Source: Conus ventricosus
Taxonomy: Eukaryota; Mollusca; Gastropoda; Neogastropoda; Conidae
Assembly (NCBI GenBank): GCA_018398815.1
Contig: CM031600.1
Coordinates: 47,614,792 to 47,678,791 of the forward strand
Direction: 5' to 3'
DNA: 64,000 nt
Within the stretch, counting starts at the first letter, position 1; every line of letters begins with the position of its first letter. This document shows positions 1-12,830 of the stretch, piece by piece. The translations under genes were made by a program, and so were the position numbers. Below the pieces are notes generated by a model that was not told where the DNA came from, did not search any database, and saw only the letters and a program-made list of their open reading frames with translations.

Positions 1-390
1 TATTTACAGAATGTTAAATCTTATGCTTTGCAGTCTCACCTATTTGTCAGTGCCTATTAAAAACATTTGGGGACATGCTGTGACAAAGTTCAGATTGGGT
101 ATTTCAGATGTTTAGGCACATTCTCAGCGTTATAGAATTGCAAAGTGATCGTATGACTTTTTGTCCATTTGTGTCACGAATCACAGGAAAATAAAGTTCA
201 TTTTGTTTTTCATATCCGGAATTAAGTGATTTTAAGACCCGCAGGTTATCCCTCCTAAAAAACTTTAGACCCCATCCTTATTTAAAATTTGTTAATGGCA
301 TAGACAAATGACAAAATAGTGAAACAGCTTGCTAAATATTTGTACAGGGGCGTTTTAAAACGACCCAAACTCGTGTGTTAGCTTAAGTTG
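1..390. other. No feature recognised
   Basis: AT-rich unique-looking sequence. No convincing reading frame, repeat unit, splice-bounded exon or RNA gene was seen on either strand. Confidence 0.5.
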
Positions 391-495
391 TTTACATCAT
401 CTACAGGAATTTTATTGTGTAACGTTTTTTTCCTGTACACCCCCCTTCTAGGGGGCAAGGCCTTGATGAATAAAAAAAAACTCCTGTTTTGTAAT

Positions 496-568
496 CGCGC
501 ACGTGTATGGTGTGGTGTGTGTGTGTGTGTGTGTGGTGTGTGTTTGTGTGTAGTGTGTGTGTGTGTGT

Positions 569-604
<36 letters not shown>

Positions 605-716
605 GTGTGTCGCGCGCACGCGCGCGTGTCCCTCGGTGTGTGCACGCGCCTCATATGTGTGTGTGTGTTGTGTGGTGTGTGTGTCTGTTGCGCGCGCGCG
701 CGCGCGCGCGCGTGCA
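496..716. repeat. Compound GT/GC microsatellite
   Basis: Long alternating purine-pyrimidine tract, mostly (GT)n, with pure CG runs near 608-626 and 690-714. Frames open across it on both strands read only Cys-Val or His-Thr repeats and are not genes. Alternating CG/GT of this length is the classic Z-DNA-prone composition. Confidence 0.9.
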
Positions 717-1141
717 TAGCTCGCGCAAGCAATGCAAGTAAATACATTGAGTATCAAAATGAAGACAGACACGTATCAAACGTTGTCTATAGTCTCAGAA
801 GCAGCTGTGTTAGCAGTGGCCATTGCATGGTCACCAACAAACACGATCCACGCCCACATTGTGTAACGCTGTGTAGCCCATGTTTAGCCACTGAATCAGG
901 CATGTCTGACTGACCCGTGTCATACCCTCAGGAGCTCAGTCACTGGCTATGTATGGGTGTTAGTCTCACGAAAGACTCTAGTTGGGCTGCACCTGTTACA
1001 CGCAGACATAATAACAAACCTTTACTGCTCTTTGCTTCCGGAGATCTGACTATTGCTAAATGCGGTGGATGATTAAACACCTCAGAACGGAATACATACA
1101 GGTGCCATTAAGTGCACGTGCGCTCTGTCTGTCTCTGGCTG

Positions 1142-1302
1142 GTCGTCTGTCTGCGGTCTTCTGTCTCTCTCTCTCTCTCTCTCCTCTCTAACTCTCATCT
1201 CTCTCCTCTCGCACTCTCTCTCTCTCTCAACACACACACACACACACACACCACACAAACACACAACACACACACACACACACACACAACCACAAACACA
1301 CA
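1142..1302. repeat. CT then CA microsatellite
   Basis: A (CT)n tract at 1160-1230 passes directly into (CA)n at 1230-1302. No gene is embedded. Confidence 0.9.
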
Positions 1303-1466
1303 CTCACTTCCTTTTGTTTTCTTATTCTTTTTTTGACTAAATAGCTGACTATATACTATAACTGTTGATAATTTTGTCACCCTTACGCAAAAAATGTGTT
1401 TAAAGGCAAACAAAATGAACGTCGATAATAACAAACAAAACAAACAAAAACAGAGTATCAGAAGAA

Positions 1467-1608
<142 letters not shown>

Positions 1609-1619
1609 AAAATAATAAA

Positions 1620-2325
1620 AAAAAGAAATATCCCTCTCTCTCTCTGTACGCAAGTTCCCGAAGCTCGTGAAAAAAAAAAAAGGTCAGGGCTGAAGTTACG
1701 TCCCTTACATCACACAATTCCCACACACTTACTGTACCTGTCTTTATTGAATACATATTTGCCCCGAAAAGCCCCTCTCCCATTTCACCCCAAGTCCATC
1801 TTGCAGACTTATTTCCTTTGCTAAGTCAAAAAACGAAGGTGTGGATGATGAATAATGATTGAAATAATTCTGTTTCATTTGGCTAAGACTTGCTAGCAAA
1901 TCCTGAAACGAATTCCCATTTCGAAAACCTGCGCTTCTAGAACTGAAGTAAGAAAATGTAATGCCGAGGTTTTCAGGTAATGATTTTGATGGGGGAAAAG
2001 GAATGTGAGGGTTGAGGTCAATTTTGATGTGTAATACCTATATTGCAAGCTGGCCTCTGGAGAGAACACTTAACAAGTAGATGGTTGAGGTGCACACAAA
2101 ACCAGCGATTTATCTGCTTGAGACTGGAGGTGGAAATGATCACGACCTGGGACAAAAAACTCAAGGCTAGGTTTAACCTGAAATAGGATACATGCACAGA
2201 GGCTCTGACAGCACTTGTTTTATCATTCAGTATGGGCATCCGAAGAGTTATTCGTAAATATGGTCATCTGTCGACACTCGTATCTCTTGTCAAACCCTTC
2301 ACCAACACGTCACCATTTCCTTGGT
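1620..2325. other. No gene recognised
   Basis: Unique-looking AT-rich sequence between two simple-repeat blocks. Only short unrelated open frames are present, and no known domain was recognised. Confidence 0.5.
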
Positions 2326-2327
2326 CT

Positions 2328-2358
2328 ACATACACACACACACACACACCACCACACC

Positions 2359-2418
<60 letters not shown>

Positions 2419-3552
2419 CCTCGGCCATCTCTGTCCTGTCTGTCTTTCTTTCTGTCTTTGTCCTTCTGTCTGTCTGTCCTCTCTCTCTTCTCCGTCACTC
2501 TTCTCTCTCTCTCTCCTCTCTCTTTCTCTCCATGTCACACACACACTGAACACACACTCACACACACACACACTTGCACACGACCACACACACACACACA
2601 CACACACACACAACACACACACTCACACCTCCTCGGCGGCATCTTCTGTCCTGTCTGTCTTTCTTTCTTTTCCTCTCTCTCTCTCTCTCTCTTCCCATCT
2701 CTTCTCCTCTCTCTCCTCCTCTCACTCTGTCACACACACACACACACACACACTTCACACAGCACACACAACACACACACATCACACACACACACACACA
2801 CACAGCACACCTCCTTTTCCCGCCATCTTTCTGTCTGTCTGTCTGTCTGTCTTTCTGTCTGTCTGTCTGTCTCTCTCTCCCTCTCTCACTTTCTCTCCGC
2901 TCTGTCACACACACACACACACACCACACACACACACAGACACACACAACACACCACACACACAACACACACACACTTCACACACAAAACACACAAAACA
3001 TCCCAACACCTCCTCGTCCATGCTTCTGTCTGTCTGTCTTTCATTCTGTCTGTCTTTCTTCTGTCTGTCTGTCTGTCGCTGTCTGTCTCTCTCTCTCTCT
3101 CTCCTCTCTCGTTTCTCTCTCTGTCACACACACCCACACACACGACACACATCACGACACACACAGCCACACACACACATACACACATTCACACACACAC
3201 ACACACCACACACACATGCACAACACCTCCTCCACACACACACCTCCTCGCGCCATTTTCCTTGTCTGTCTGTCTGTCTGTCTTTCTTTCGTCTGTCTGT
3301 CTGTCTCTCATCTCTCTCTCCTCTCTCTCTCTCTCTCCATTTCTCTCTCAGTCACACACACACGACACACACACACACACACAACACACACACACCCACA
3401 CACACACACAGACACACACACACACACACACACCCACCCACACACACCTCCTACTCCTGGCCATCTTCTGTCTGTCCTGTCATTCTTTCTTTCTTCTTCT
3501 CTCTCCTCTCTCTGTCTCTCCTCTTTCTCTCTCTGTCACACACACACACAAA

Positions 3553-3595
<43 letters not shown>

Positions 3596-3798
3596 ACACA
3601 ACACAAACAAAAAACACACCACAAAACACACACATCACACACCCTCCACCACCTCGTCGGCCATCTTCCGTCTGTTCGTCTGTCTTTCCTTTCTGTCTTC
3701 TCGCCTCTCCTCTTCTCTCTCTCCATTCTCTCTCCTCTCTCCTCTCCTCTCTTCATGTGTCATCTTTCTCGTCTCTGTCTCACACACCCACATACCAC

Positions 3799-3849
<51 letters not shown>

Positions 3850-4017
3850 CACAAACACCACACACACACCACACGAGCACAACACACACCCACACACACA
3901 CACACACACACTCTCACTCTCTCTCGCTCTCTCTCTCTCACACACACACACACACATCACACACAAACGCATACACACACACGCATACGCGCACACTACA
4001 CAAACACACACACTCAC

Positions 4018-4073
<56 letters not shown>

Positions 4074-4140
4074 ACACATAAACACACACACTCCCTTCGC
4101 CCACACCGCCCTCTTCCTCGCCTGGTCCCCCCATGTTCCT
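2328..4140. repeat. Higher-order compound satellite: CA blocks, CCTCCTCGGCCATCTTCTGT core, CT blocks
   Basis: About seven modules, each a (CA)n block, a conserved core resembling CCTCCTCGGCCATCTTCTGT, then (TGTC)n and (CT)n. Cores start near 2417, 2627, 2810, 3008, 3243, 3448 and 3647, a spacing of roughly 180-235 bp. The long plus-strand frames across it encode only His-Thr and Ser-Leu runs and are artefacts of composition. Confidence 0.85.
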
Positions 4141-4156
4141 CTCACAAACTTAAAAG

Positions 4157-4436
4157 TGTGTGTGTCAGTGTGTGTGTGTGTGTGCGCGCGCGCGCAACGC
4201 GTGTGTGTTAAACTGTGTCTCTGCATGTGTGTGTATGTGTGTGTGTGTGGTGAGATGTGTGTGTTTTGTGTGTGTGCGTGTGTGCGTAAGCGTGTGGGTT
4301 TGTGCGTGTTGTGTATTGTATGTGTGTGTTGTGTGGTTGTGTGTGTGTGTGTGTGTGGGGGTGTGGTGTGGTGTGTGTGTGTGTGCGTGTGAAGGGGGGT
4401 GAAGAGTGTGAGAGAGAGAGAGAGACAGAGACAAGA
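4157..4436. repeat. GT microsatellite with GA tail
   Basis: A (GT)n tract with CG interruptions at 4184-4195 ends in a (GA)n run near 4408-4436. It continues the satellite block on its left but with the opposite strand composition (GT instead of CA). Confidence 0.9.
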
Positions 4437-4489
4437 CAGAGAGACACAGAGAGAGAAGAAAAAAAATATTGAAAAAACACAAAACTCAA

Positions 4490-5395
4490 AAAAAAGCTTT
4501 CCCAACACACTTTAAGTCCATGACACTGTTTATGTGTCCTGAATGGCAGACTGGTGAGATGCCCTAACGGTAATAGTTTGCCTCAGCTCGCATCAGATGG
4601 CACCAATGTGCGTCGTGATAAATAAAACAGAAAACGATTCAAAACGCCCATCTTGCTCCGAATCGACCAAAATAAGAGACGCTTGTTTCTTTCATTATCC
4701 ATGTCCTGAGTGTTGTTTATCTTCCCTGAAGAAGACCTAAGAGTTCGAAACCGAAGTGTTTTGTCGTGTGTTTTCGTTTTCCACGATGTTTTCAGTGGAG
4801 TCCGACTTATTACTTTTAAACAAAAACGAGTTACATGTTACTATAGAGCTCTCACAGACAAAAAGAAAAGAGAAACAATGAAAGAAAAAGATGTCACGTA
4901 ACCACAAATTCGTTCAGTTCATTCCTACACAGCAAAACACAGCCGTTCAGGCCTCACACTCTATTATTTTCCTCTCCAAGATTTACACCGTTACAAAGTG
5001 CCCCAAGTTTCTCTCATAGATAAAGCAGGGGGGGGGGGGGGGGGGGGGGGGGTGGGGGGTGTTAAGAAACAGGGAGTCGAAGCGTTATTCTTCATTTCCC
5101 AGCTTGCTCTTCAGACCTCACGACCTGAATGTTCCATCGGGACAGCAAGCGACCTGGCAAAAACTAGACGCATCGGAATTGACATCTAGCGGACGGAGAG
5201 CACACATAAACGCCGTGTGTAATTAACCCTCTCGGGTCTAAACGTTTGGTAGATAAGCAATGCCGTCACCGGAAACGCCCCACGCCCCCCATAGCATCTG
5301 GAGTTTTCAAAGGGGGCCGAACACCAAACGCACGCGAGCGCGCAGTCACTAATTGCCAGCACGTGCAACGCGTGCGCGCCACACGCACGCCCCGC
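4490..5395. other. No gene recognised; poly-G at 5028-5052
   Basis: Mostly unique sequence. The only distinctive item is a poly-G run near 5028-5052. No coding or RNA feature could be supported. Confidence 0.5.
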
Positions 5396-5397
5396 AC

Positions 5398-5431
5398 CCC
5401 GCAACGCACGCACGCACGCACGCACGCACCG

Positions 5432-5462
<31 letters not shown>

Positions 5463-5575
5463 CACACACACAACACAAGCGAGCGCGCGCAGGCATATTA
5501 CCAACTGTAATAAAACACAGCATTAAATGGTTGTGTGTGTGTAGTTGAGTTGTGTGTGTGTGTGTGTGTTTGTTT

Positions 5576-5609
<34 letters not shown>

Positions 5610-5630
5610 TGTGGTGTGTTGACGTGTGTG

Positions 5631-5691
<61 letters not shown>

Positions 5692-5761
5692 CCTTCAACA
5701 ACACACACGCTCGCCTCTCTCTCTCTCTCTCTTAACACACTACCACACCCGACACACAAAG

Positions 5762-5795
<34 letters not shown>

Positions 5796-5880
5796 CCAAC
5801 ACATTTCAAACACCACACGCACACACAATACACTACCAACACACACACGCCGCGCGCGCCGCGCGCGCGCGCACGCCAAC
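5398..5880. repeat. ACGC, CA and GT microsatellite cluster
   Basis: An (ACGC)n run at 5400-5435, (CA)n, a unique island at 5490-5530, then (GT)n facing (CA)n around 5535-5695, and further CA and CG tracts up to about 5875. The GT-to-CA switch near 5630 makes a long imperfect inverted repeat. Confidence 0.85.
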
Positions 5881-6063
5881 TACACGCACTGATAGCCAGA
5901 AGGAGAGAGGTGAAACGTATCCTTCGGAAGAAAGTAAAGGGAGGGAGGCATCTGAGTTCTGTCACTCGACAAAAGGCCTTCCTGAACTGCGCATCACCAT
6001 CATCATGGCCATCCACTAGGAACCCTGTCATCATCCTCCCATCAAGTCATTAACTAATGATAG

Positions 6064-6157
6064 TTGTGTGTTTGTATTGTGTGTGTGTGTGTGTGTGTGT
6101 GTGTGGTGCTGCTTGCGTGCGTGCGTGCGTGCGTGCGAGCATGCGTGCGTGCGTGTG

Positions 6158-6191
<34 letters not shown>

Positions 6192-6267
6192 TGGTGTGTG
6201 TTTGTGTGTGTGTGTATGCGCGCGCGCGTTTTGCGCGCGCATGTTTGTGGGTGTGGGTGTGTGGGAG

Positions 6268-6303
<36 letters not shown>

Positions 6304-6394
6304 TGTGTGTGTGAGTTGTGTGTGTGTGTTTGGGTGTGTGCGCTGCGCGCGCGCAGCAGCGCGCATGTGTATGTGTGTGTATGTGTGTGTGTGT

Positions 6395-6439
<45 letters not shown>

Positions 6440-6530
6440 TGTGAGTGTGTGTGTGTGTGTGTGTGTGAGAAGAGAGAGAGAGAGAGAGAAGAGAGAAGAG
6501 AGAGAGAGTGTGTGTGTGTGCACGCGCGCG

Positions 6531-6567
<37 letters not shown>

Positions 6568-6700
6568 TTGTGTGTGTGTGTGTGTGATGTGAGTGAGAGA
6601 GTAGGAGAAAGTATGGTGTTGTGAGGGTGTGTGTGTGGTATGTGTTGTGTGCGTGCGCGCGCGTGTGCGGAGCGCACATGCGCGCGCGCGGCGTGTGTAG
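6064..6700. repeat. GT/GCGT/GA microsatellite block
   Basis: Alternating blocks of (GT)n, (GCGT)n at 6115-6155 and 6268-6305, CG runs and (GA)n at 6410-6510. All open frames over it are low-complexity. Confidence 0.9.
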
Positions 6701-7037
6701 TGTGTAATAAGGAGGGTTTCGATTGGGAAACAAGACACCCCCCCTCCTCACTCCCACCCACATCACCTCGTCACTCATGAGCCGAGAGTCAAGCATTGCA
6801 TGGCCACCAGGTTGGTCCTCCCTACCCACCTCCGCCTCACCACCTCCCCTCCCTTCCCACCGCCCTACAGGCCCCCAGGTGCGGGCCTTGTGTGGGTGCT
6901 GTTGGATTGTTGGCATGGCTATGTGTCAGAACTGTGACCATGCATGACGCGTTAGTTTGGGATGTTCACATTTTTTCTACAACGCGCTTGCATCAACTGC
7001 TAAATGTATCAGCGTTATCGGGCGGGTTCTGCTATCG

Positions 7038-7305
7038 TCCTCTCTCTCTCTCTCATCTCTCAATCTCTCTCTCTCTCTCTCATCTCCATCATCTCCTCTC
7101 GTCGATGCTCACTCTCCCTCTTCTCTCCGACTTCTCTCCCTCTCTCTCTCTCTCTCAAGCACACAACACAACACACACACACACAACACACACACACTCA
7201 CACACACACACGCAGCACACACATGGCCAACACACAAACACACACAATCAATATAACATACAAAAAAAGAAAAGACGCCCCACACATGCCAGACATACAT
7301 GCGAA

Positions 7306-7340
<35 letters not shown>

Positions 7341-7357
7341 CGCACACACACGACACA

Positions 7358-7396
<39 letters not shown>

Positions 7397-7795
7397 CCTT
7401 CCTCTCTTTCTCTCTGTCTCACTCTCTCTGTCTCTCCTCTCTCTCTCTTCTCCTGTCTCCTCTCACTCTACTCTCCCTCTCTACACACACACACAACAAA
7501 CACCACAACACACTACACACACACACACAACACAACATCACACACATCACACACCACACACACAGACACAATCTAATAGTATAACATACAAAAAAAAGAA
7601 AAGACCACACACACATGCAGACATACAAGCAAACACACACATCACACACACACACACACACACCACAACACACAACAGCCACACACACAAGGACAACACA
7701 TCGAACACACACAATCACACACAAGACAGAACACAACCCTACCTTCCTCCCTCCTACAGACCTCTCTTTCTCTCTGTTTCTCCTCTCTACCTCCC
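7038..7795. repeat. CT/CA block with a two-copy higher-order unit of about 325 bp
   Basis: (CT)n and (CA)n tracts contain a recognisable island (ATAACATACAAAAAAA followed by GAAAAGAC...CACACATGC) near 7253 and again near 7580. The simple-repeat block has therefore been duplicated as a larger unit of about 325 bp. Confidence 0.75.
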
Positions 7796-7993
7796 CTAGT
7801 CAGTAAGAATGACTTAAGTATAAGAAAGATGGTGTCGGAAGGTTGGTGGTAAGACAGAGAAGGGGCCATGAAGACAATGCGTGCAGTAACAGTCACAGAC
7901 CAACTACGCCCCTGACACTGACACAGATATTACAAACAATCAGCACATGATGAAACCACCTGCGTCCCAACAAAGGTCACACAGCGGGGAGCT

Positions 7994-8424
7994 ACCTTAG
8001 GTCTATTCCCTTTAAGGTCTATTCCCTTTAGGTCTATTCCCTTTAAGTCTATTCCTTCCCAGGTTCCTATTCTCGTTAAGTCTTAGGGATAGGGTTAGTA
8101 CCCTAACCCTATCCCTATCCCTAACTCCTATCCCTAACCCAACCCTATCCCTAACCCAAACCCAACACCCTATCCCTAACCCTATCCCTAACCCTAACCC
8201 TAAACCCTATCCCCGATCCCTAACCTCGAATATCCCTACCCTAACCCTAACCCTATCCCTATCCCCGATCCCTATCCCTAAACCTATCCCTTAACCCTAA
8301 TCCCTAACCCTATCCCTAACCCAATCTTCCGCTAAGACTTTAACAAGAATAAACCTGGAAGGAATAGACTTAAAGGGAATAGACCTAAAGGAATAGACCT
8401 GAAAGGGAATAGACCTAAAGGGTC
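7994..8424. repeat. Telomere-like CCCTAA/CCCTAT tract inside a palindrome
   Basis: About 230 bp (8098-8325) of mixed CCCTAA and CCCTAT hexamers lie between inverted arms. The left arm (7997-8092) repeats GGTCTATTCCCTTTAA and continues through a TTCCCAGGTTCCTATTCTCG-like segment. The right arm (8326-8422) carries the reverse complement, with GGGAATAGACCTAAAGG repeats. At 8092-8110 a short TTAGGG-type stretch abuts CCCTAA, a head-to-head arrangement. CCCTAA is the animal telomere hexamer, so this is an interstitial telomere-like sequence within a foldback structure. Confidence 0.8.
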
Positions 8425-8459
8425 CGCCCCCCACACAGGCAGTCTGTCATTGGCCTTCA

Positions 8460-10222
8460 CCATACAATGGCGTGCGTGTCCTTGTCTGTGTACCTAGATG
8501 TCCGTAAGACACCATGGACTGTTTGTTTGTGTTACCTGTCATGGTCTGTGTACCTAGAAGATTCCGTGAAGACACCCGGCTCAACCACGGACTGTTTGTT
8601 AGTTATTACCTTGACATGGTCTGTGTACCTAATGGTCCGTGAAGACACCGTGGACTGTTTTTGTTTGTTACCTATCATGGTCTGTGTACCATAGATGACC
8701 GTGAAGACACCATGGACTGTTTCTAGTAGCTGTCATGTACTGTTACCTTAGATGGTCCGTGAAACACCATGGACTGTTTGTTTTGTGTTAGCTGTCATGG
8801 TCTGTGTAACCTAGATCGTCGTGAAGACACCATGGACTGTTTGTTTGTTAGCTGACAGGTATGTGCACCTAGATGGTCCGTGAGACACCATGGACTTTTG
8901 TTTTGTTTAGTCTGTCATGGTCTGTGTACCTAGGAAATTTTTGGGGTCCGTGAAAAAACAACCATGGGACCAGTTGTATTTTAGCTGTCATGGTATGTGC
9001 ACTAATGGTCCGTAAGACACCATGGACTGTTTTGTTAGTTTTACTGTCATGGTCCGTGTACCTAGATGGTCCGTGAAAGACACCATGGACTGTTTGTTTG
9101 TTAGCTGTCATGGTCTGTGTACCCAGATGGTCCGTGAAGACACATAGACTGTATGTTAGTTAGCTGTCAATGTAATGGGGGCGGTGCACACTAGATGGTC
9201 CGAGAAGACACCCATGGACTGTTTGTTAGTTTTACTGTCATTGTATAAGCACCTAATGGTCCCAGAAGACACCAATGGACTGTTTGTTTGTTAGCTGTCA
9301 TGGTAAATGTGCAACTAGATGGCCGTGAAGATCACCATGGACTGTTTGTTAGTAGCTTCAACATGGTATGTGCACACCTAGATGGTCCGTGAAGACAACC
9401 ATGGACGTTTGTTTGGTTTAGTGTCATGGTATGTGCACCTAGATGGTCCGTGAAGACACCATGGACTGTTTGCTTAGTTAGACTGTCAAGTCTGTGCACC
9501 TAGATGCCGAGAAGACACCATGGACCCTGTTTGTTTGTTAGCTGTCATGGTATGTGTACCTAGATGGGTCCGAGGAAGACAACCATGGGACTGTTTGTTA
9601 GTTAGCTTTCATGGTATGTGTACCTAGATGGTCCGTGAAAGACCCCCATAGACAGTTTTTGTTTGTTAGCTGCCATGTCCTGTTACCTAGATGGTCCGTG
9701 AAGACACCAATGGACTGTTTGTTTGTTTAGCAGTCATGGTATGTGTACCCTAGATGGTCCGTGAAACACCATGGACTTTTGTTTAGTTTAAATCATGTCA
9801 TGGTATGTTGTAACCTAGATGGTCCGTAAGGCACCATGTACTGTTTGTAATTAGGCTGTCATGGTCTGTGTACCTAGAGGTCCCGTGAAGGACACCATGG
9901 ACTGTTTGTTTTTTAGCTGTCATGTTGTGTACCTAGATGGTTCCGTGAAGACACCATGGACTGTTTGTTTGTTACGTCATGGTCTGTTGTACCTAATGGC
10001 TCGTGAAAGACACCATGGACTGTTTTGTTTAGTTAGCTGTCATGTCTGAGTACCATAGATTGTCCGGAAGAACACCATGGACTTTAGTTTTAGTTAGCTG
10101 TCATGGTCTGTGTACCTAAGATGGTCCCGAGAAGACATCCATGGACTGATTTGTTTGTTACAGCTGTCATGGTCCTGTGTACCTAATGGTCCGTGAAGAC
10201 ACCATGGACTGTTTTGTTAGTT
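8460..10222. repeat. Minisatellite with a unit of about 60 bp, nearly 30 copies
   Basis: Each unit contains GAAGACACCATGGACTGTTT, a TTTGTTAGCTGTCATGGT segment and GTGTACCTAGATGGTCCGTG. The landmark ACCATGGACTG recurs every 57-62 bp (for example near 8511, 8649, 8710, 8767, 8828 and 8887). Units differ mainly by single-base indels, often in different places in each copy, so open frames across the array are accidental. Confidence 0.9.
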
Positions 10223-10299
10223 ATTTACCGTTTCGTTGCCGTTTGTAACGTTTCAGCGAGGGCAAACACTCTTGCGAATCATGCCTCTTTAAACGCATG

Positions 10300-10460
10300 T
10301 ACATTGTGTGTGTGTGGTGTGTGTGTTTGGTGTGTGTGTGTGTGTGTGTGTGTGTGTGGTTGTGTGTGTGGTGTGTGTGTGTGGGTGTGTTGTGTGTGTG
10401 TGTATGTGTGTGTAGCGTGTGCGTGTGCGTGTGTGCCGTGTGCGTTGTGTGTGTGTAAAC
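10300..10460. repeat. GT microsatellite
   Basis: A (GT)n tract with scattered GC interruptions, immediately 3' of the 60-bp minisatellite. Confidence 0.9.
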
Positions 10461-10739
10461 AAGAACAAGAACATATTTTATAGCCATAGAATGAAAACCA
10501 GAGGTTTTGTGGGGCACAGATGATCAAGTTCAGACATTCAACAAAACTAAACTATTCCCAACGTTGTCACATCTGCAACATAACATTTAGTAAGAGAAAG
10601 AAAAAGCACAGTGGTATCAGAGTCTGATTAAATTTTTCTGTCTCCAAAGAGAAAAACACAACCAGGATAGTACTGGGCAAGTACATGTTGGGAGAGCAGT
10701 TCCAATAACATGAGCCCGAGGGTTTTGTCATGTTAGTCT

Positions 10740-12830
10740 GTGTGGTGGAAAATCAGTTTTTATGATTCCTTGTCATCAGGTCATAATGTTGTCGGCCAAA
10801 TAATAGTGCATCAATCGAGAAAAAGAGTTCGTCCCTCAACGACAGTTGCAGTCGTGCCTATCATATTTCTCTGTCAGTGTTGGTATAACGGCCCCGTCTC
10901 AATTTGTGCGGTCATGGGGCCCCCACTTATTCGTAATCTAGTTAGTGCTCGTCTGCAATCTGTGTCAGTGTGTTGCTCCACAAATAAGCTGCCTGTTTTG
11001 AATTCGCCAGTAACAGTGGCATCTAATTTGAAGCTTGGGTGTGCTTTCGTTTCTTTTGTTTTTTCGTCCAAAACTCAATAAAAAACGTTTCCACTTCGCA
11101 TCGATTAGAACTTCAGGCGAGTCAACACTAAATCACCCTGTTTCTCCCAGACATGCTGTAAATCCTAATCCTTCGTTGACAAAGGTTTGTCGTAAAAACA
11201 TCGTCCATTTGCTTTCTTCGGTGCCCTGAGAGATCATTAGACTGATAAATCTTTGTTGATAAGAGTCTTGTCCTGACTCTATAATATGTGTATCCCAGAA
11301 TGCAATAGTCTTGGGTATCACTTAAAGTAATACGGAATCTCCCCAGTTCGCCCAAACCGGTAATGTCATTGCTTTTCTGTGAACTCTTAAAAATGCCTGC
11401 AGAAATTAAATTTGTGCAGTTTCAAGTGGGAATTGGTGTTTTGCAAGACATGTTTTATGAACAAATGCTGTAAAAAAAAAAAAAATCATTTTCTCTTTTT
11501 CTTGACAATTTCATCTTTGTATTGGTAAGAGGATGGAACCACAATCCTCCGACCAACATATGTGAAGATGGGAGAGACTAACGAGACAAAGAGGGGATTT
11601 AACTGTTCTCAATATTAACATTTGACCCACAAAAACGTTCTCTTCAAAGTATGTGCGGCTTTATTCCCCTGTCTTGCCTAAGTTTCTTGGGGCTTCTCTG
11701 TAAAATTTTGTGTCCCGATTTTATGGAAAAAGACTCCAAGATATTTATATTGATCTACAGTTTCAAATATGTTTCACCGCAATTGATCCCTTTGGATCTG
11801 CTTTGGTGAATACAAGACCTTTTGTTTTCTCGGAGTTGATTTCATTCCCCAGTCAAAAAAACATAGTAGAGACCTGTTAATTTACGCTTGAAGTCCTCAG
11901 TTTTTGAAGCGTAGAGGATAGCTACATCATCTGCAATACAACAACCGGAATTTCGAACAAGTATTTAGATCGTAAATTCTTGGGGCATCATGGTCTCCGA
12001 AATATCCAAATCCTACAACGTCATTTATGATAAGATAAATAAGGTTGGGCTAGAGGGTATTACCTTTTGAGGACACCTTTTTGTATTAATAGTTCCTTAG
12101 TGAAACCAGATTGGCATCTTGTACAAACCGTAGCCCCTCCCCAACCAGCCCCCCCGTTGTACATGTCCTGTAATGATTTGTAGCATTACCAGTCATTCCC
12201 GCTTGCAAGATCATTTTCATCAGTAGGGCTTCCGTGGGCCAATATATCAAATGCTTTGTCTGAAGTCAACAAAAACAGCAGTAAAGCCTTTTAGTTCTGT
12301 CTTTTGGTACCATTAATCAACTAGTTGTAACAATATGACATATTATGATCAGTGGTCCGTGATTCCCTTTCTGAACCCTGCTTGATCCTTTAGCCAAGAA
12401 GACGTGGTTTGCCTCCAAGATGCTTCATATCCTTTCATTTATAAGTTGCAAAACACTTTTCCAAGCGAACATTCAAAGTTATGCTCTGTAATTGTTTGGG
12501 GTTGAACTGGCGCGCCTGGCTTTAAGACTGGGACTGTGATTCCTGTTTCCAAGGTCTCGGTATTTTTCTTGATTTTAAGATTAAGTTTAAACGCGTCTTT
12601 CAGAAGAGGAGCAATTTCAAGTAACATTGCTTTAAGCATTTCGTTTCTGATGCCATCTTTGCTTGGGGGATGTTATATTTTTTTTTCAGCTTCCTGACCG
12701 CGTTCCTAACCTCTTTCCAATATTCATAATCTAACTTCTGAATACCCAGAAGGACGATTAATTATGTCCCCTCTCAAAAGTTTACTAACATGTCATCAAC
12801 TGTTTGTTTTGTTTTTTTCTGCGACTTCTT
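10740..12830 (-). mobile_element. Decayed non-LTR retrotransposon (LINE), reverse-transcriptase region
   Basis: Minus-strand translations give isolated pieces of a LINE second ORF in the right order. Near 12439-12639 there is a fragment reading VPVLKPG... then CSLGKVF, resembling the 'PVLKPGK...CLGK' start of invertebrate LINE RT domains. Near 11905-11950 a fragment reads ADDVAILYAS, the catalytic YADD box. A 62-residue minus-strand frame at 11133-11321 may come from the C-terminal part. Every frame is interrupted within 70 codons or so, so the copy is dead or badly read. The clade cannot be assigned; CR1, Jockey or I-like groups are all possible. The boundaries are estimates. Confidence 0.6.

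Noticed and set aside
2215..4392. A 725-codon plus-strand open frame and its overlapping companions
   Set aside because: They translate only to His-Thr, Ser-Leu and Cys-Val runs from CA, CT and GT repeats; the frames exist because the simple repeats lack stops.
6031..6916. Overlapping minus-strand frames of 235-288 codons
   Set aside because: Composition-driven His-Thr reading of GT/GCGT repeats in several frames at once.
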